NCBI GenBank assembly: GCA_037045265.1
Contig: JBAOHV010000030.1
Location: 55,135-119,134 of the forward strand
Source: JBAOHV01 sp037045265
Lineage (GTDB): Bacteria > Actinomycetota > Acidimicrobiia > Acidimicrobiales > Microtrichaceae
Direction of reading: 5' to 3'
Length of the DNA: 64,000 bases
Notes under the pieces: model-generated
The model's input: the letters and a program-made list of their open reading frames with translations, nothing else
Databases searched by the model: none
Told to the model about the DNA's origin: nothing
In this document: positions 36,491 to 45,779 of the stretch, piece after piece
Layout of the letters: each line of letters opens with the position of its first letter
How positions within the stretch are numbered: the first letter of the stretch is position 1
Program-made: the position numbers and the translations under genes

Positions 36491-37527
36491 CGACACCGCA
36501 ACAACCAGCCCCGGCCAGCAACGACGACCTCGTAACCGTAGCGATACCGGCGCGCAACGAATCGGCGACGATCGGCGCACTGCTCGAGAGCGTGCTGTCC
36601 CAGACCCATTCGAACCTCCAGGTCCTGGTCGTCGACGGGTGCTCCACCGACGACACCGCCGCGGTCGTCGAGCGGGTCGCATCACACGATCATCGAGTCG
36701 AGTTGCTGCACAACCCGGCACGGGTCATCCCGGTTGCCATGAACACGGCACTCGCCGCTGCTCAGGGCCGCTGGTTCGTGCGAATCGACGCCCACTGCAG
36801 GGTGCCCGACGACTACGTCGAGCGTGTGGTCGCGCACCTCCGCACAGGTCAGTGGGGCGGGGTCGGCGGTCGCAAGGACGGTCGTGGGCACACGCCCCAG
36901 GGCCGGGCGATCGCCGCGGCCATGGGTTCGCCGTTCGCCCAGGGCAACTCCGTCTACCACTACGGCGAGGAGGCTCAGCCGGTCGACCACATCCCGTTCG
37001 GCGCGTATCCCACCGCCCTCGCCAGAGAGCTCGACGGGTGGGTCGAGGACCAGCTCGTCAACGAGGACTTCGAGTTCGACTACCGCCTGCGCCGCAGCGG
37101 ACACGAGCTGCTCTTCGACCCCGCGATCCGCATCGACTGGGACTGCCGCCAGCGCATCGTCGACCTGTTCCGCCAGTACCGCCGCTACGGGGCCGGCAAG
37201 GTCCAGACCCTGGTGCGCCACCCCGAGTCGGTCGGCGTGCGCCACCTGGCGGCGCCGGGGCTAGTGGCGATGCTCGGCGTCGCGGCCGTGCTGACGTCGT
37301 GGCGGCCGACCCGCCGCCTGGGTGTTCTGGCCTTCGCCCCTTACGCCGCTCTGGTTGCGATTGCCAGCCTGCGAACCGTGGGTGAGCTGGAGTCGCGCTC
37401 CGACCGGCGTTGGGTCCCGTTCGCCTTCGTCGCGATCCACCTGGGCTGGGGGATCGGCTTCTGGGAGGAGGCCGTCGCGACGGCGCTCGGCAGGGGCGGT
37501 CCGCGGCGCTCGCTCGAAGCATCCTGA
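36487..37527 (+). CDS. Family 2 glycosyltransferase, ExoA-like
   Basis: 346 residues from GTG 36487, overlapping the upstream stop (GTGA). GT-A motifs: VTVAIPARNESATIGALLESVLSQTH, LVVDGCSTDDTAAVVERV, a DxD-equivalent RIDAHCRVPDDYVERV, and VNEDFEFDYRLRRSG. Two C-terminal helices (LAAPGLVAMLGVAAVLTSW and VLAFAPYAALVAIASL) anchor it to the membrane, as in succinoglycan ExoA-type enzymes. It probably adds a sugar to the UndPP-linked acceptor made by the preceding gene. No terminator is evident before tRNA-Gln. Confidence 0.9.
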   Translation: MTTPQQPAPASNDDLVTVAIPARNESATIGALLESVLSQTHSNLQVLVVDGCSTDDTAAVVERVASHDHRVELLHNPARVIPVAMNTALAAAQGRWFVRIDAHCRVPDDYVERVVAHLRTGQWGGVGGRKDGRGHTPQGRAIAAAMGSPFAQGNSVYHYGEEAQPVDHIPFGAYPTALARELDGWVEDQLVNEDFEFDYRLRRSGHELLFDPAIRIDWDCRQRIVDLFRQYRRYGAGKVQTLVRHPESVGVRHLAAPGLVAMLGVAAVLTSWRPTRRLGVLAFAPYAALVAIASLRTVGELESRSDRRWVPFAFVAIHLGWGIGFWEEAVATALGRGGPRRSLEAS

Positions 37528-37535
37528 GCGGGCGG

Positions 37536-37541
37536 TAGCGT
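37536..37541 (+). promoter_or_regulatory. Candidate -10 box TAGCGT for tRNA-Gln
   Basis: TAGCGT lies 33 nt before the mature tRNA 5' end, a plausible distance for a short pre-tRNA leader. No clear -35. Confidence 0.3.
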
Positions 37542-37574
37542 TGTGGGGCACCTGACCGCGACGGCGGTCGACGG

Positions 37575-37647
37575 TCGCGGGTAGTTCAATTGGCAGAACG
37601 CCTGACTTTGGATCAGGAGAGTGCAGGTTCGAATCCTGCCCCGCGAG
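37575..37647 (+). tRNA. tRNA-Gln(TTG)
   Basis: 73 nt. The acceptor TCGCGGG pairs with CCCGCGA, and the anticodon stem CCTGA/TCAGG encloses loop CTTTGGA with anticodon TTG. The T arm is GCAGG-TTCGAAT-CCTGC. The discriminator is G and the CCA end is not encoded. glmU begins 32 nt downstream on the same strand, so a shared transcript is possible. Confidence 0.95.
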
Positions 37648-37679
37648 CAACACCCAAGAGAGGTTCGGGAACACCGGCG

Positions 37680-38828
37680 ATGGACAGCGCATCTGATCAA
37701 CCAGGCACAGGGGGCGCCGCCGACACGACGTCGCAGCCCCCCGGCGCACCGCTGAGCGCCATCGTGCTCGCAGCGGGCGAGGGGAGCCGCATGCGCTCCG
37801 ATCGCCCCAAGCCCCTCCACCGTCTGTGTGGCAAGCCGATGCTGATGTACGTGGTCGAGTCGCTGGCCGAGGTACGCGCCGAGCGGGCAGTGATCGTGGT
37901 CGGCCACAAGGGGGACTGGGTCACCAAGAAGATGCAGGAGCACCCCCACGAGGTGAGCGTCGACTTCGTCGAGCAGCGCGTCCAGCGCGGCACCGGCGAC
38001 GCCACCCTCGTCGGCCTCGTCGGCCTGCCCGACGAGGACGACGAGGGCGACGTGCTCGTCCTGATCGGGGACGCGCCCCTGCTGCGCCCGTCGACGATCT
38101 CCGCACTCGTCTCACACCACCGTCGTAGCGGCGCCGCGGCGACCATGCTCACAGCGCTGATGGACGATCCGACTGGCTACGGCCGGATCGTCCGTGGACG
38201 TGAGGGGCGCGTCGAGCGGATCGTCGAGCAGCGTGACGCATCCGACGAGGAGCTGGCGATCACCGAGGTGAACACCTCGATCTACTGCTTCCGCCGCAAT
38301 CTCCTGGCGCCGGCGTTGCGTCGGATCGAGCCCGACAACAGCCAGGGGGAGTACTACCTGACCGATGTCGTCGAGGTGCTCGCCTCGGCAGGACATCCGA
38401 TCGAAGCGGTGATCGCCGAGGACCCGGCCGAGACCCAGGGCGTCAACGACCGCGCGCAGCTGGCGGTGGCCGAGGCCGAGCTGCGGCGACGGACCAACCG
38501 GGCGCTGCTCGCGTCGGGCGTGACCATGGTCGACCCCACCGCGGTCTACATCGACACCACGGTCGTCGTCGGGCGTGACGTGACGTTGTTCCCCGGGGTC
38601 ATCCTCCAGGGTTCCACCGTCGTCGGTGACCGCAGCGAGCTCGGCCCCGAGACCCGCCTCGTCGACTCCGTGGTCGGTTCGGACTGCGTGGTGGAGCGCA
38701 CGACCGCCCGCAACGCCCGGATCGGCGACCATTGCAGCGTTGGTCCCTACGCCGTGCTCGCACCGGGCAGCGAGGTTCCGGCAGACTCGACGACCGGTCC
38801 GTTCTACACTGCAGGTCCCGGGCTCTAG
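37680..38828 (+). CDS. glmU: GlmU-like N-acetylglucosamine-1-phosphate uridyltransferase, C-terminally short
   Basis: 382 residues against ~450-490 for bifunctional GlmU. The uridyltransferase domain is complete: IVLAAGEGSRMRSDRPKPLH, VEQRVQRGTGDA, GDAPLL, DPTGYGRIVRGREG, EVNTSIYCF, ETQGVNDRAQLAVAEAELRRR. The left-handed beta-helix starts (GVTMVDPTAVYIDTTVVVGRDV) but stops after GDHCSVGPYAVLAPGSEVPAD. The acetyltransferase residues (the R-PG...VGNFVE-K, H-Y-GD and NYDG region) would come later and are absent. Only 36 nt separate it from prs, so the end is not lost to a downstream frameshift. It should make UDP-GlcNAc from GlcNAc-1-P but not acetylate GlcN-1-P. Confidence 0.88.
   Translation: MDSASDQPGTGGAADTTSQPPGAPLSAIVLAAGEGSRMRSDRPKPLHRLCGKPMLMYVVESLAEVRAERAVIVVGHKGDWVTKKMQEHPHEVSVDFVEQRVQRGTGDATLVGLVGLPDEDDEGDVLVLIGDAPLLRPSTISALVSHHRRSGAAATMLTALMDDPTGYGRIVRGREGRVERIVEQRDASDEELAITEVNTSIYCFRRNLLAPALRRIEPDNSQGEYYLTDVVEVLASAGHPIEAVIAEDPAETQGVNDRAQLAVAEAELRRRTNRALLASGVTMVDPTAVYIDTTVVVGRDVTLFPGVILQGSTVVGDRSELGPETRLVDSVVGSDCVVERTTARNARIGDHCSVGPYAVLAPGSEVPADSTTGPFYTAGPGL
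38805..38810 (+). promoter_or_regulatory. Candidate -10 box TACACT for prs
   Basis: TACACT lies within the last codons of glmU, 54 nt before the prs start. A GCAGGC-CGGT-GCCTGC hairpin (38834-38849) and GGAGG at 38854-38858 follow in the leader. Confidence 0.35.
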
Positions 38829-38864
38829 AGACCGCAGGCCGGTGCCTGCAGACGGAGGCAGACG

Positions 38865-39848
38865 GTGGAGCTGGTTACCAAGAAGCGGCTGATGATCGTG
38901 TCCGGCCGCGTGAACCGTGAACTGGCCGAAGAAGTGGCCGAGCGGCTCGGTCAGCAGCTGGGGCCTGTGCACCTGGCCGAGTTCGCCAACGGTGAGCTGC
39001 ACTGCAAGTACGGCGAGTCCATCCGCGGTGCCGACCTGTTCATCTTCGGTAGCCATTCGACCACTCCGGAGATGTCGGTCAACGACGCGATCATGGAGCA
39101 CCTGATCCTGGTCGACGCGGCCCGCCGGGCGTCTGCGAAACGCATCACGGTCGTGGCGCCCTTCTACGGCTACGGCCGCCAGGACCGCAAGGCCGAGGGC
39201 CGCGAGCCGATAACGGCGAAGCTGCTGGCAAACCTGTTCGAGGTGGCAGGCGCCAAGCGCATCGTGTCGGTCGACCTGCACTCCGGTCAGATCCAGGGCT
39301 TCTTCGACGGTCCGGTCGACCACCTAACCGCCATGCCGGTGCTGGTCGACTGGATGGCGGCGAACCTGCCCGACGACCTGGTCGTCGTCTCACCGGACGC
39401 CGGTCGTGTGAAGGTCGCCGAGCGCTACGCGAACCAACTGCACGCCGACCTGGCGATCGTCCACAAGCGTCGCATCAAGGGTGCCAAGAACCAGGTCGAG
39501 GCCAAGGAGGTCGTCGGCGAGGTCGAGGGCCGACCCTGCGTGCTGATCGACGACATGATCGACACGGCGGGGACCATCGTCGCCGCGGCCGAGCAGCTGA
39601 CCGAGCGCGGTGCGAGCGCCGTGTACTGCGCGGCCACCCACGGTGTGTTCTCCGGTCCGGCGATCGACCGGCTCAAGAACGCTCCGATCGAGAAGGTCGT
39701 GATCACCAACACGCTGCCGTTGCCGAGCGACAAGCACCTCGACAAGATCGAGGTCCTCTCCGCCGCCGGGATCATCGCCGACGCGATCGACGCCGTGTTC
39801 GAGGACAACTCCGTCTCGGAGATCTTCGACGGCCAGAACCAGAGCTGA
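38865..39848 (+). CDS. prs: Ribose-phosphate pyrophosphokinase
   Basis: 327 residues from GTG 38865, with GGAGG 6 nt upstream. Motifs: FANGELHCKYGESIRGADLFI, APFYGYGRQDRKAEGREPITAK (ATP loop), VDLHSGQIQGFFDGPVDHL, VVSPDAGRVKVAERYA, and the PRPP loop CVLIDDMIDTAGTIVAAA. It makes PRPP from ribose-5-phosphate and ATP for nucleotide, His and Trp synthesis. The glmU-prs-rplY-pth order is conserved in actinobacteria. Confidence 0.96.
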   Translation: MELVTKKRLMIVSGRVNRELAEEVAERLGQQLGPVHLAEFANGELHCKYGESIRGADLFIFGSHSTTPEMSVNDAIMEHLILVDAARRASAKRITVVAPFYGYGRQDRKAEGREPITAKLLANLFEVAGAKRIVSVDLHSGQIQGFFDGPVDHLTAMPVLVDWMAANLPDDLVVVSPDAGRVKVAERYANQLHADLAIVHKRRIKGAKNQVEAKEVVGEVEGRPCVLIDDMIDTAGTIVAAAEQLTERGASAVYCAATHGVFSGPAIDRLKNAPIEKVVITNTLPLPSDKHLDKIEVLSAAGIIADAIDAVFEDNSVSEIFDGQNQS

Positions 39849-39910
39849 TCGGTCTCTCTCCGACCGGCTGTCCGGCGGAGCGCGTCTGGCGTGGTGGTAG
39901 GGCCCGCCGT

Positions 39911-40019
39911 TAGAATCGCCGATCGGCCCGCGCCGTGCTGCGCCCGGGTCAGGTCCGCCCGAAATCCCCGCCCTCCCCGCGCTCCTCGTACGAGGCCTGC
40001 GTGGCGGGAACTCCAGGAG
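39911..40019 (+). promoter_or_regulatory. Promoter and structured leader of rplY
   Basis: TAGAAT (39911-39916) is a good -10. The ~105-nt leader contains the palindrome CCTCGTACGAGG (39984-39995) inside a larger stem formed by CCCGCC (about 39967-39972) and GGCGGG (40003-40008). AGGAG (40015-40019) lies 8 nt before ATG 40028. The structure abuts the SD, which would suit autogenous control by a ribosomal protein (inference). Confidence 0.4.
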
Positions 40020-40027
40020 TACGTTCC

Positions 40028-40628
40028 ATGTCCGAGGTCACTCTCACCGCCGAGACCGGTCGCACCACCGGCACCCGCCCGTTCGCGCCGCCTGCGCGGC
40101 GAGGGCCGCATCCCCGGAGTCGTCTACGGCGCCGGCCAGGTCGCCGACTCGATCAGCGTCTCGCGTGTGGACCTGCGCCACACGCTGAACAGCGAGGCCG
40201 GCCGCAACACGCTCATCCGCATCGAGTACGACGGCAAGTCGGCGCTGACGCTGATCCGTGAGATGCAGCGCCACCCGGTGCGCCGCGACGTGACCCACGT
40301 CGACTTCCTCGAGGTCGACCCCACCAGGCCGGTCGAGCTGTACGTGCCGATCGTGCTCGTGGGCGAGCCCAAGCAGGTCACCGTCATGGGCGGTATGACC
40401 GAGCAGCGGCTGAACCAGCTCAAGGTCCGTGTGCGCCCGGACCAGATCCCGGCGTCGATCGAGGTCGACATCTCCGGCATGAGACTGGATCGCTCCATCC
40501 TGGTCAAGGACGTAGAGCTTCCCGAGGGCGTCGTGTCGCTCTCGAGTCCTCAGCAGGCTGTGGTGACCGCCGAGCTCACCCGCGCCGCGATCACCGCCCG
40601 TGCGTCGGGCGAGTCCGACGAGGAGTGA
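40028..40628 (+). CDS. rplY: 50S ribosomal protein L25/TL5/CTC family (one frameshift)
   Basis: About 199 residues once one extra T near 40082 is removed, joining GRTTGTRP to SRRLRGEGRIPGVVYG. The L25 domain (RLRGEGRIPGVVYGAGQVADSISVS, IEYDGKSALTLIREMQRHPVRRDVTHVDFLEVDPTRPVEL) is followed by the CTC beta-domain (QLKVRVRPDQIPASIEVDISG) and an acidic tail. It binds 5S rRNA in the central protuberance. The stop overlaps the pth start. An extra base in a universally used ribosomal protein gene is most simply a sequence error. Confidence 0.88.
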
Positions 40629-41207
40629 CCCGGGACCTCCTGGTCATCGGTCTCGGCAATCCCGGGGACCGATACAGCAACACACGCCACAACGTCGGTG
40701 CGGACACGCTGGCTCTCCTTGTTCAGCGTTGCGGCGAGCGGCTCCACGCTGATCGGTCGACCTCGGCGATGTTGGCCGAGCTCCGTCTGGGGCCGGTGCG
40801 CGCCGTCGGAGCGTTCCCGACGACCTGGATGAACGAGTCGGGTCGATCGGTGGCGGCGTTGGTGCGCCGCTACGAGCTCGACGACTGGTCGAAGCTCGTC
40901 GTGCTGCACGACGAGCTGGACCTCGAGCCGGGGCGCGTCAAGGTCAAGCTCGGTGGCGGCCTGGCCGGCCACAACGGTCTTCGTTCGATCACCCAGTACC
41001 TGGGGACCCAGGACTACGCGCGGGTGCGCATAGGGGTCGGGCGTCCACCCGGGGGATCCGAACGCGGCCGCGGACTGGGTTCTCTCCAAGATCCCCAAGT
41101 CGGCACGGGTCGATCTGGACATCGCCTGTGAGCGGGCGGCCGACGCGGTCGAGTGCATCGCGTCTTCGGGTGTGGACGCGGCGATGCAGCAGTTCAACCA
41201 GGCCTGA
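40625..41207 (+). CDS. pth: Peptidyl-tRNA hydrolase (one frameshift)
   Basis: About 193 residues after removing one G from the GGGGG run near 41055. N-terminal LLVIGLGNPGDRYSNTRHNVGAD contains the catalytic His; FPTTWMNESGRSVAAL, VLHDELDLEPGRVKVKLGGGLAGHNGLRSI and YARVRIGVGRPPG carry the other active-site residues. After the break it continues DPNAAADWVLSKIPKSARVD and ends QQFNQA. It recycles peptidyl-tRNA. GTG 40625 overlaps the rplY stop. Confidence 0.9.
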
Positions 41208-41239
41208 GGCAGCGCCAGGACAGGGGTGGGGTACCCGAC

Positions 41240-42091
41240 TCAGCCTGCGCTGAGGCCGATCAGGATCACCGCTGCCCCGGCGGTGAAGAGCCCGACCAGC
41301 TGGTGCCGGGCGACTCGCTCACCGAGGACGAACCTGGCGAGCGCCACCGTCGAAGCCGGGTACATGGCGCCGATCACGCCCACCAACGCCAACATGCCGT
41401 GGCGAGAGGCGAAGAGGAACAGCGCATTGCCGAGCGCGTCCATCACCCCGGTGAAGGTCGCCAGCCGGGAGCCGCGGATCGTGGGCCCGGCCGGGCGGGC
41501 CAGAGCCACTACTGCCAGAGCGAGGGGCACCGCCGTCGATCGTGCAGCGACCAGGGGCCACAGGCCGCTGTCATCGCCGGTGTGGCTGACCAGCGCGAAG
41601 AACGCCCCGAAGCCCGCACCGGTGAGCACGGCAACTGCCGCGACCGTCATCGTGGCCGAGCCGCGGTCCGCAGGAGCGTCCTCTGCTCTGCCCTCCCGAC
41701 TGATCAGCGCGATGGCCGGCACCGCCAGCACGATCCCCGCCACGGCCACGCTGCCAGGTCGTTCGCCGGAGAACATGCCGACTGCCACCGGCACGACTGC
41801 GGAGGTGACCGCCGAGAGGGGGGCGACCACGCTCATGGGCCCCTGGGCCATCGCCCAGTAGAACGCGGCCAGCGATAACCCGCCGACAGCGCCTGCAGCC
41901 ACTCCGAGCCTCAGGTCAGACGCGAGCGGAGAGCCGCCGATCACGGCTGCGGCCACGGCGACGAGTGCCAGCCCGACGGCCTGCGCGACGACGGTGGTCC
42001 ACAGCGCCGGCATGCGACGCGCCGAGAGGCCACCGTAGAAGTCGCCCGCACCGAACGCGAGCGCTGACAACCCAGCGAGCAGCACGGCCAT
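41240..42091 (-). CDS. EamA/DMT-family transporter
   Basis: About 283 residues from ATG 42091 (GTG 42100 possible), with ten helices in two EamA repeats. First repeat: LAGLSALAFGAGDFYGGLSAR ... SLAAFYWAMAQGPMSVVAPLSA. Second: GAGFGAFFALVSHTG ... VMDALGNALFLFASRHGMLALVGVIGAMYPASTVALARFVLGERV, with the typical final ER(V)xxxQ(L)VG. The substrate is unknown. It is inserted in antisense orientation between pth and mfd, which are otherwise adjacent in the conserved block. Confidence 0.9.
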   Translation of the reverse strand: MAVLLAGLSALAFGAGDFYGGLSARRMPALWTTVVAQAVGLALVAVAAAVIGGSPLASDLRLGVAAGAVGGLSLAAFYWAMAQGPMSVVAPLSAVTSAVVPVAVGMFSGERPGSVAVAGIVLAVPAIALISREGRAEDAPADRGSATMTVAAVAVLTGAGFGAFFALVSHTGDDSGLWPLVAARSTAVPLALAVVALARPAGPTIRGSRLATFTGVMDALGNALFLFASRHGMLALVGVIGAMYPASTVALARFVLGERVARHQLVGLFTAGAAVILIGLSAG

Positions 42092-42169
42092 GGGCGACAC
42101 TCTCGCACGAATGTCCCCGCACGCGACCGGCCCGGCGCCCGCCCTGTCCCCGCTGTCGGTGGCCCGCGG

Positions 42170-42175
42170 TAGCTT
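42170..42175 (+). promoter_or_regulatory. -10 box TAGCTT, leaderless start for mfd
   Basis: TAGCTT ends 6 nt before GTG 42182 and no SD is seen. Confidence 0.5.
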
Positions 42176-42181
42176 CCACTG

Positions 42182-45100
42182 GTGACCGAGACCTCCCCTG
42201 ACGCCGTTCGCGGCCCTGTTGCCGCGCCGCGACAGCGAGCGGACGTAGCGCCGCTGGCGGCCACGGCCCCGATGCTGCGAGAGGAGCCCGGGCTGGTCGC
42301 CGCTCTCGGGCGCAGCTCGACGGTTCTCGCCGTTCCCCAGGCCGCCCAGCCGGTGGCGGTGGCTGGTATCGCCGCTCTCTCACGGCGTCGACCGCTGGTG
42401 GTCGCCATGCCCACCGCGGCCGATGCCGAACGGCTGTGGTCGGACCTGGCAGCGTTCATGCCCGCCGACGGACTCGAGCTCTTCCCCGCGTGGGAGACGC
42501 TTCCCTTCGAGCGGGTCAGCCCCTCGATCGAGACGATGGGTCGACGCCTGCGCACGCTGTGGCGCCTGCGCACGGGCGACCCGACCCTGCAGGTCGTCGT
42601 GGCCACGGCCAGGGCACTGGTGCAGCGCCTCGGTCCCCACGTCGAGGACGCCGAGCCCATCCTCCTGGGTGCGGGCGACCAGGTCGACGCCTCGGCACTC
42701 ATCGAGTCGCTCGTCACCGCCGGCTACCGCCGCGAGTACCAGGTCGAACACCGCGGCGAGATCGCGGTGCGCGGGTCGATCATCGACGTTTTCCCGTCGA
42801 CCGCCGACGCGCCCGTCCGCATCGATCTGTGGGGCGACGAGATCGAGCGCCTGTGCGAGTTCTCCGTCTCCGACCAGCGTGCGACGGTCGACCTCGACCA
42901 GGTGTCGGTCTTCGGTGCGCGTGAGCTGTTGCCCCTTCCGGAGGTCCGCGAGCGTGCCGAGCACCTGGTAGCCACCCAGCCGTGGGGTCGCGAGCAGTGG
43001 CAGCGCCTGGCCGACGGCGAGATCTTCGAGGGCATGGAGGCGTGGCTCGCGTGGCTGGCCGACCGCGAGCACGTCCTGTTCGACCTGGTCCCCGACGACG
43101 CACAGGTGCTGCTGGTCGACCCCCGCCGTCTGCGTGACCGTGCCGGTGACATCGCGGCCGAGGAGGCCGATCTGGGAGCGTCACTCGCACGGACCTGGGG
43201 TCTGGCGGTGGACGGCGGGGACAGCGCACCGGTCGAGCTGCCGCGTCTGCACGTGGACTTCGAGCGCCTGCTGGTCCACACCGGAGCGCCGGTGTGGTCG
43301 ATCGCCAATGTGGCGGACTCACCCGAGACGCCGACGGTCGCCGCGCTCGCCTGGCCTCCACCGGTGGGTGAGGCACTGGCGCTGATGACCCAACTTCGCC
43401 AGGTGATCGACGACGGCTACACGGTGCTCGTCTGCGCCGACACCCCGGGGTCGGCGCGCCGGCTCGCAGCCCTGCTGGAGGGGAACGGTCGTTCGTTCCC
43501 CGTCATCGAGGACGCTTCGCAGCTGTCCGGGAGCGAGCTGCGCGCCCCCGGCGGTCGGATCCTCGTGGCGCCGCTCGACCGCGGCGCGATCCTGCCCGGA
43601 GCCAAGCTGGCCCTGCTGGCCGAGGCTGACCTGACCGGCAGGCGACGCACCCACCGGCCACCACGGATCCCTCGACGCGACGCCCAGCGGTTCTTCGAGG
43701 ACCTCAAGGTCGGTGACCACGTGGTGCACCAGGTCCACGGGGTCGCCCGCTTCGAGGGCATGGTCACCCGCGCCATGGGCGGCGTGGAGCGCGACTACCT
43801 GCTGCTCGAGTACCGCGGCGGCGACAAGCTCTACGTGCCGTCGGACCAGATCGACTCGATCCGTCTCTACTCGGGCGGTGAAACCCCCAAGCTCAACAAG
43901 ATGGGCGGCGCCGACTTCAGCCGCACCAAGGCCAAGGTCCGCTCGGCGGTTGCCGAGATCGCCCAGGAGCTGGTCGTCCTCTACCAGCGTCGTCTGGCCA
44001 CACCCGGCCACGCCGCGGCGCCGGATACGCCGTGGCAGCGTGAGATGGAGCTGGCCTTCCCCTTCCAGGAGACCCCCGATCAGCTGTCGGCGATCGTCGC
44101 GGTCAAGGAGGACATGGAGTCCGGGGTGCCGATGGACCGTCTGGTGTGCGGTGACGTCGGCTTCGGCAAGACCGAGGTGGCTCTCCGCGCCGCCTTCAAG
44201 GCCGTCCAGGACGGTCGCCAGGTGGCGGTGCTCGTACCTACGACGCTGCTGGCCCAGCAGCACTTCCAGACGTTCTCGGAGCGGTTCGCCGGGTTCCCCG
44301 TACGGGTGGAGGTGCTGTCGCGGTTCCTGACCGCCGCTCAGGCTCGGGCGGTGGTCGACAAGGTCTCCTCCGGAGAGGTCGACGTCGTGATCGGTACCCA
44401 CCGGTTGCTGTCGGGCGACCTGACGTTCAAGAACCTGGGCCTGTTGGTGGTCGACGAGGAGCAGCGCTTCGGCGTGTCGCACAAGGAGGCGATCAAGAAG
44501 TTCCGCGCCGAGGTCGACGTGCTGACCCTGAGCGCCACGCCGATCCCTCGCACGCTCGAGATGAGCCTGACCGGCATACGAGACCTGTCCTTGCTCAACA
44601 CTCCGCCTGCCGACGCGCCAACCGATCCTCACCTACGTCGGTGAGTTCGACGAGCGTGCGGTCACCGAGGCGATCCGCCGGGAGCTGCTGCGCGAGGGGC
44701 AGGTCTTCTACGTCCACAACCGGGTGCGTGACATCGACGAGCAGGCCGCCCGGCTCTCCGAGCTCGTTCCCGAGGCACGCATCGCCGTCGCTCACGGTCA
44801 GATGGACGAAGGCAGCCTGGAGCAGGTCGTCGTGGACTTCTGGGAAGGCCGCTACGACGTGCTGGTGTGCACGACGATCATCGAGTCCGGCATCGACATG
44901 CCCACCGTCAACACGCTGGTCGTCGAGCGGGCCGACCTGCTGGGGCTGGGTCAGCTCCACCAGCTGCGAGGGCGGGTCGGTCGTGCCGGCCAGCGTGCCT
45001 ACGCCTACCTGTTCTTCCCCCAGAACCGTGAGCTGTCCGAAGAGGCCTACGAGCGGCTCAAGACGATCGGCGAGGCGACCGAGCTCGGCTCCGGGTTCAG

Positions 45101-45725
45101 GATCGCCATGCGGGACCTCGAGATCCGCGGTGCCGGCAACCTGCTCGGCACCGGTCAGTCCGGCCACGTCGCCTCGGTCGGCTACGACCTGTACTGCCAG
45201 ATGGTCAACGAGGCCATCTCAGCGCTCAACGGTGAGCCGGTGCCCGAACCCGAGGACATCGTCCTGGAGCTGCCCATGCCGGCGTTCCTGCCCCCGGACT
45301 ACGTCGAGCGCGACGATCTGCGCCTCGACGCCTACCGGCGTCTGGCTTCGGTGCAGGACCGCGGCGATGTGGACGACATCGCCGCTGAGTGGGAAGACCG
45401 GTTCGGGCCGGTTCCGGAGCCCGCCGCCGCGTTGTTGCAGGTGGCCTACCTGCGAGCCGAATGCGTCCGCACCGGTGTGCGTGAGGTGACGGTCACCAAG
45501 AGCCCCGCCCTGTCGGGTGGGGGGCTGCTGGCCACGCTGTCGCCCATCACGCTGCCCCAGTCCAAGCAGATGCGCCTCGCACGGCTCTACAAGGGTGCGT
45601 CGTTCCGTGCCGAGGCCGAGGAGCTGCGTCTTCCGGTCAAGGGCGGCAAGGATCTCGCTACGGGCCTCGTCGCCGCGCTCGGCGAGCTCGTGGCGTCGCC
45701 CTCGGCAGCCGGCGCGCCAGGCTGA
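42182..45725 (+). CDS. mfd: Transcription-repair coupling factor Mfd (one frameshift)
   Basis: About 1180 residues after removing one extra G near 44613, which restores NTPPADRQPILTYVGEFDE. The UvrB-homology module is N-terminal (FERVSPSIETMGRRLRTLWRL, VEHRGEIAVRGSIIDVFP). The RNA-polymerase-interacting domain has DHVVHQVHGVARFEGMV and DKLYVPSDQIDSI. The translocase has Walker A CGDVGFGKTEVALRAAF, the DEEQRFGVSHKEAIK box, TIIESGIDMPTVNTLVVERAD and QLRGRVGRAGQRAYAYL. The terminal autoinhibitory TRCF domain follows. It removes RNA polymerase stalled at lesions and recruits UvrA. It is followed by the lipoprotein and mazG genes. Confidence 0.94.
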
Positions 45726-45767
45726 GAGGCAGCCCGTGCGGGTTCCGTGCCGTCACAGCGGTCGACC

Positions 45768-45773
45768 TAGCAT
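45768..45773 (+). promoter_or_regulatory. -10 box TAGCAT for the lipoprotein gene
   Basis: TAGCAT ends 6 nt before ATG 45780, with no SD. Confidence 0.5.
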
Positions 45774-45779
45774 CGGGAC

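Noticed and set aside
23623..37527. Polysaccharide genes as a horizontally acquired island
   Set aside because: They alternate with tatD, ksgA, ispE and bS22. Base composition and leaderless promoters match the rest, and there are no mobile elements.
39967..40008. Known riboswitch upstream of rplY
   Set aside because: No conserved riboswitch core is recognisable; only simple nested stems are seen.
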